A stretch of DNA of 64,000 nucleotides, from contig NZ_JACKSJ010000148.1 of NCBI RefSeq assembly GCF_025821665.1, positions 167,703-231,702 on the forward strand. Reading direction: 5' to 3'. Source of the stretch: [Mycobacterium] manitobense (GTDB lineage: Bacteria; Actinomycetota; Actinomycetes; Mycobacteriales; Mycobacteriaceae). Below, piece by piece: positions 63,737 through 64,000 of this stretch. A program made the position numbers and the translations under genes. Numbering within the stretch: the first letter of the stretch is position 1; every line of letters begins with the position of its first letter. The notes below the pieces were generated by a model, which was not told where the DNA came from, made no database searches, and saw only the letters and a program-made list of their open reading frames with translations.

Positions 63737-64000
63737 TCACATCCGGCGGGCGAGGTCGTCCTCGCCGCCGGTCTGCCGCGGATGGTCCGGCGCGACCGGA
63801 ACCGGCCCGGCACCCGGGCGGCCCTCCGCGGGTCCTGCGCCCGCAGGCGGAGCCGCCTGGTAGCGCTCGTCGCGATCACGGCTCTCGCGCTCCTCGCGCT
63901 CGCGGTCGGTCTCCTCGCGGCGGGCCTCTTCGGGCCGGGACTCGCCGGCGTCCTCGCGGCCCTGCTGCGGCGCGCCCGCACCGCCGGGCGTGCCCTGACC
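63737..64000 (-). CDS. C-terminal end of a Glu/Arg-rich protein (5' part beyond window)
   Basis: A frame open from the right window edge to a TGA at 63737-63739 gives 87 residues. It is Gly/Pro/Ala-rich at first, then a charged run (EEARREETDREREERESRDR), then a Pro-rich tail ending GGEDDLARRM. Third-position GC bias and the charged composition make this frame the coding one; it looks like a disordered C-terminal tail. The family cannot be told from this piece. Confidence 0.6.
   Translation of the reverse strand, partial: GQGTPGGAGAPQQGREDAGESRPEEARREETDREREERESRDRDERYQAAPPAGAGPAEGRPGAGPVPVAPDHPRQTGGEDDLARRM

Noticed and set aside
63655..63981. Minus-strand Arg-rich 108-codon frame at the right edge
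   Set aside because: It is out of frame with the better reading at 63737-64000, and its Arg/Ala-rich composition is typical of a shifted frame in GC-rich DNA.

Overview
The window reads as chromosome of a mycobacterium, most likely a non-tuberculous, Mycolicibacterium-like species. It has high GC, mycobacterial codon use, GTG/TTG starts and mce/yrbE genes. Its first 46 kb follows the same gene order I recall for the sterol-catabolism locus around Rv3494c-Rv3538 of M. tuberculosis. All gene names are assigned from sequence motifs, length and context; no search was run.

Left part (1-9.35 kb, minus strand): the mce4 sterol import operon, yrbE4A-yrbE4B-mce4A-B-C-D-E-F. Nearly every junction overlaps by a few bases, and mce4F runs off the window edge. 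Next (9.5-13.1 kb) come hsd4A and fdxD, divergent from fadE26-fadE27-fadD17, which act on the sterol side chain. An accessory block (14.6-20.0 kb) follows: a molybdopterin oxidoreductase, an AraC regulator, a glyoxalase-fold protein, an LpqN-like lipoprotein and a nitronate-monooxygenase-like flavoprotein. Then fadD19 and echA19 diverge (20.0-22.6 kb). A nuclease-like solo gene bracketed by two related hairpins comes next, followed by cyp142, an Rv3519-like protein, an F420 oxidoreductase, and the DUF35-ltp4-ltp3 set.

Middle (30-46 kb): a class C beta-lactamase; kshA with two small neighbours; a sulfotransferase, an SDR and a DUF1214-type protein; an IclR regulator; a RecQ helicase fused to a phosphoribosyltransferase-like domain; and a hemolysin III/PAQR protein. 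The ring-degradation set follows: hsaE-hsaG-hsaF (minus) divergent from kstD and a MaoC hydratase (plus). Nine 14-bp palindromes fitting TnnAACnnGTTnnA, the operator of the TetR repressor KstR, sit at the expected promoters and tie these units into one sterol-induced regulon.

Right part (46.3-61.7 kb): base composition drops and the content changes to a Wzx/Wzy-type polysaccharide operon of twelve minus-strand genes. In transcription order these are an SDR, a DegT aminotransferase, a glucose-1-phosphate cytidylyltransferase, a sugar C-methyltransferase, a 2-oxoglutarate oxygenase, a polyprenyl-phosphate sugar transferase, GT2, flippase, chain-length regulator, polymerase, and two GT4 glycosyltransferases. 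A secreted GH28-like beta-helix protein converges on its far end. Upstream lies a LuxR-type regulator whose receiver domain has lost its phospho-acceptor Asp. The last 760 bp before a truncated Glu/Arg-rich gene at the right edge appear non-coding. The polysaccharide operon with its atypical regulator and atypical chain-length protein is the least conventional system here.
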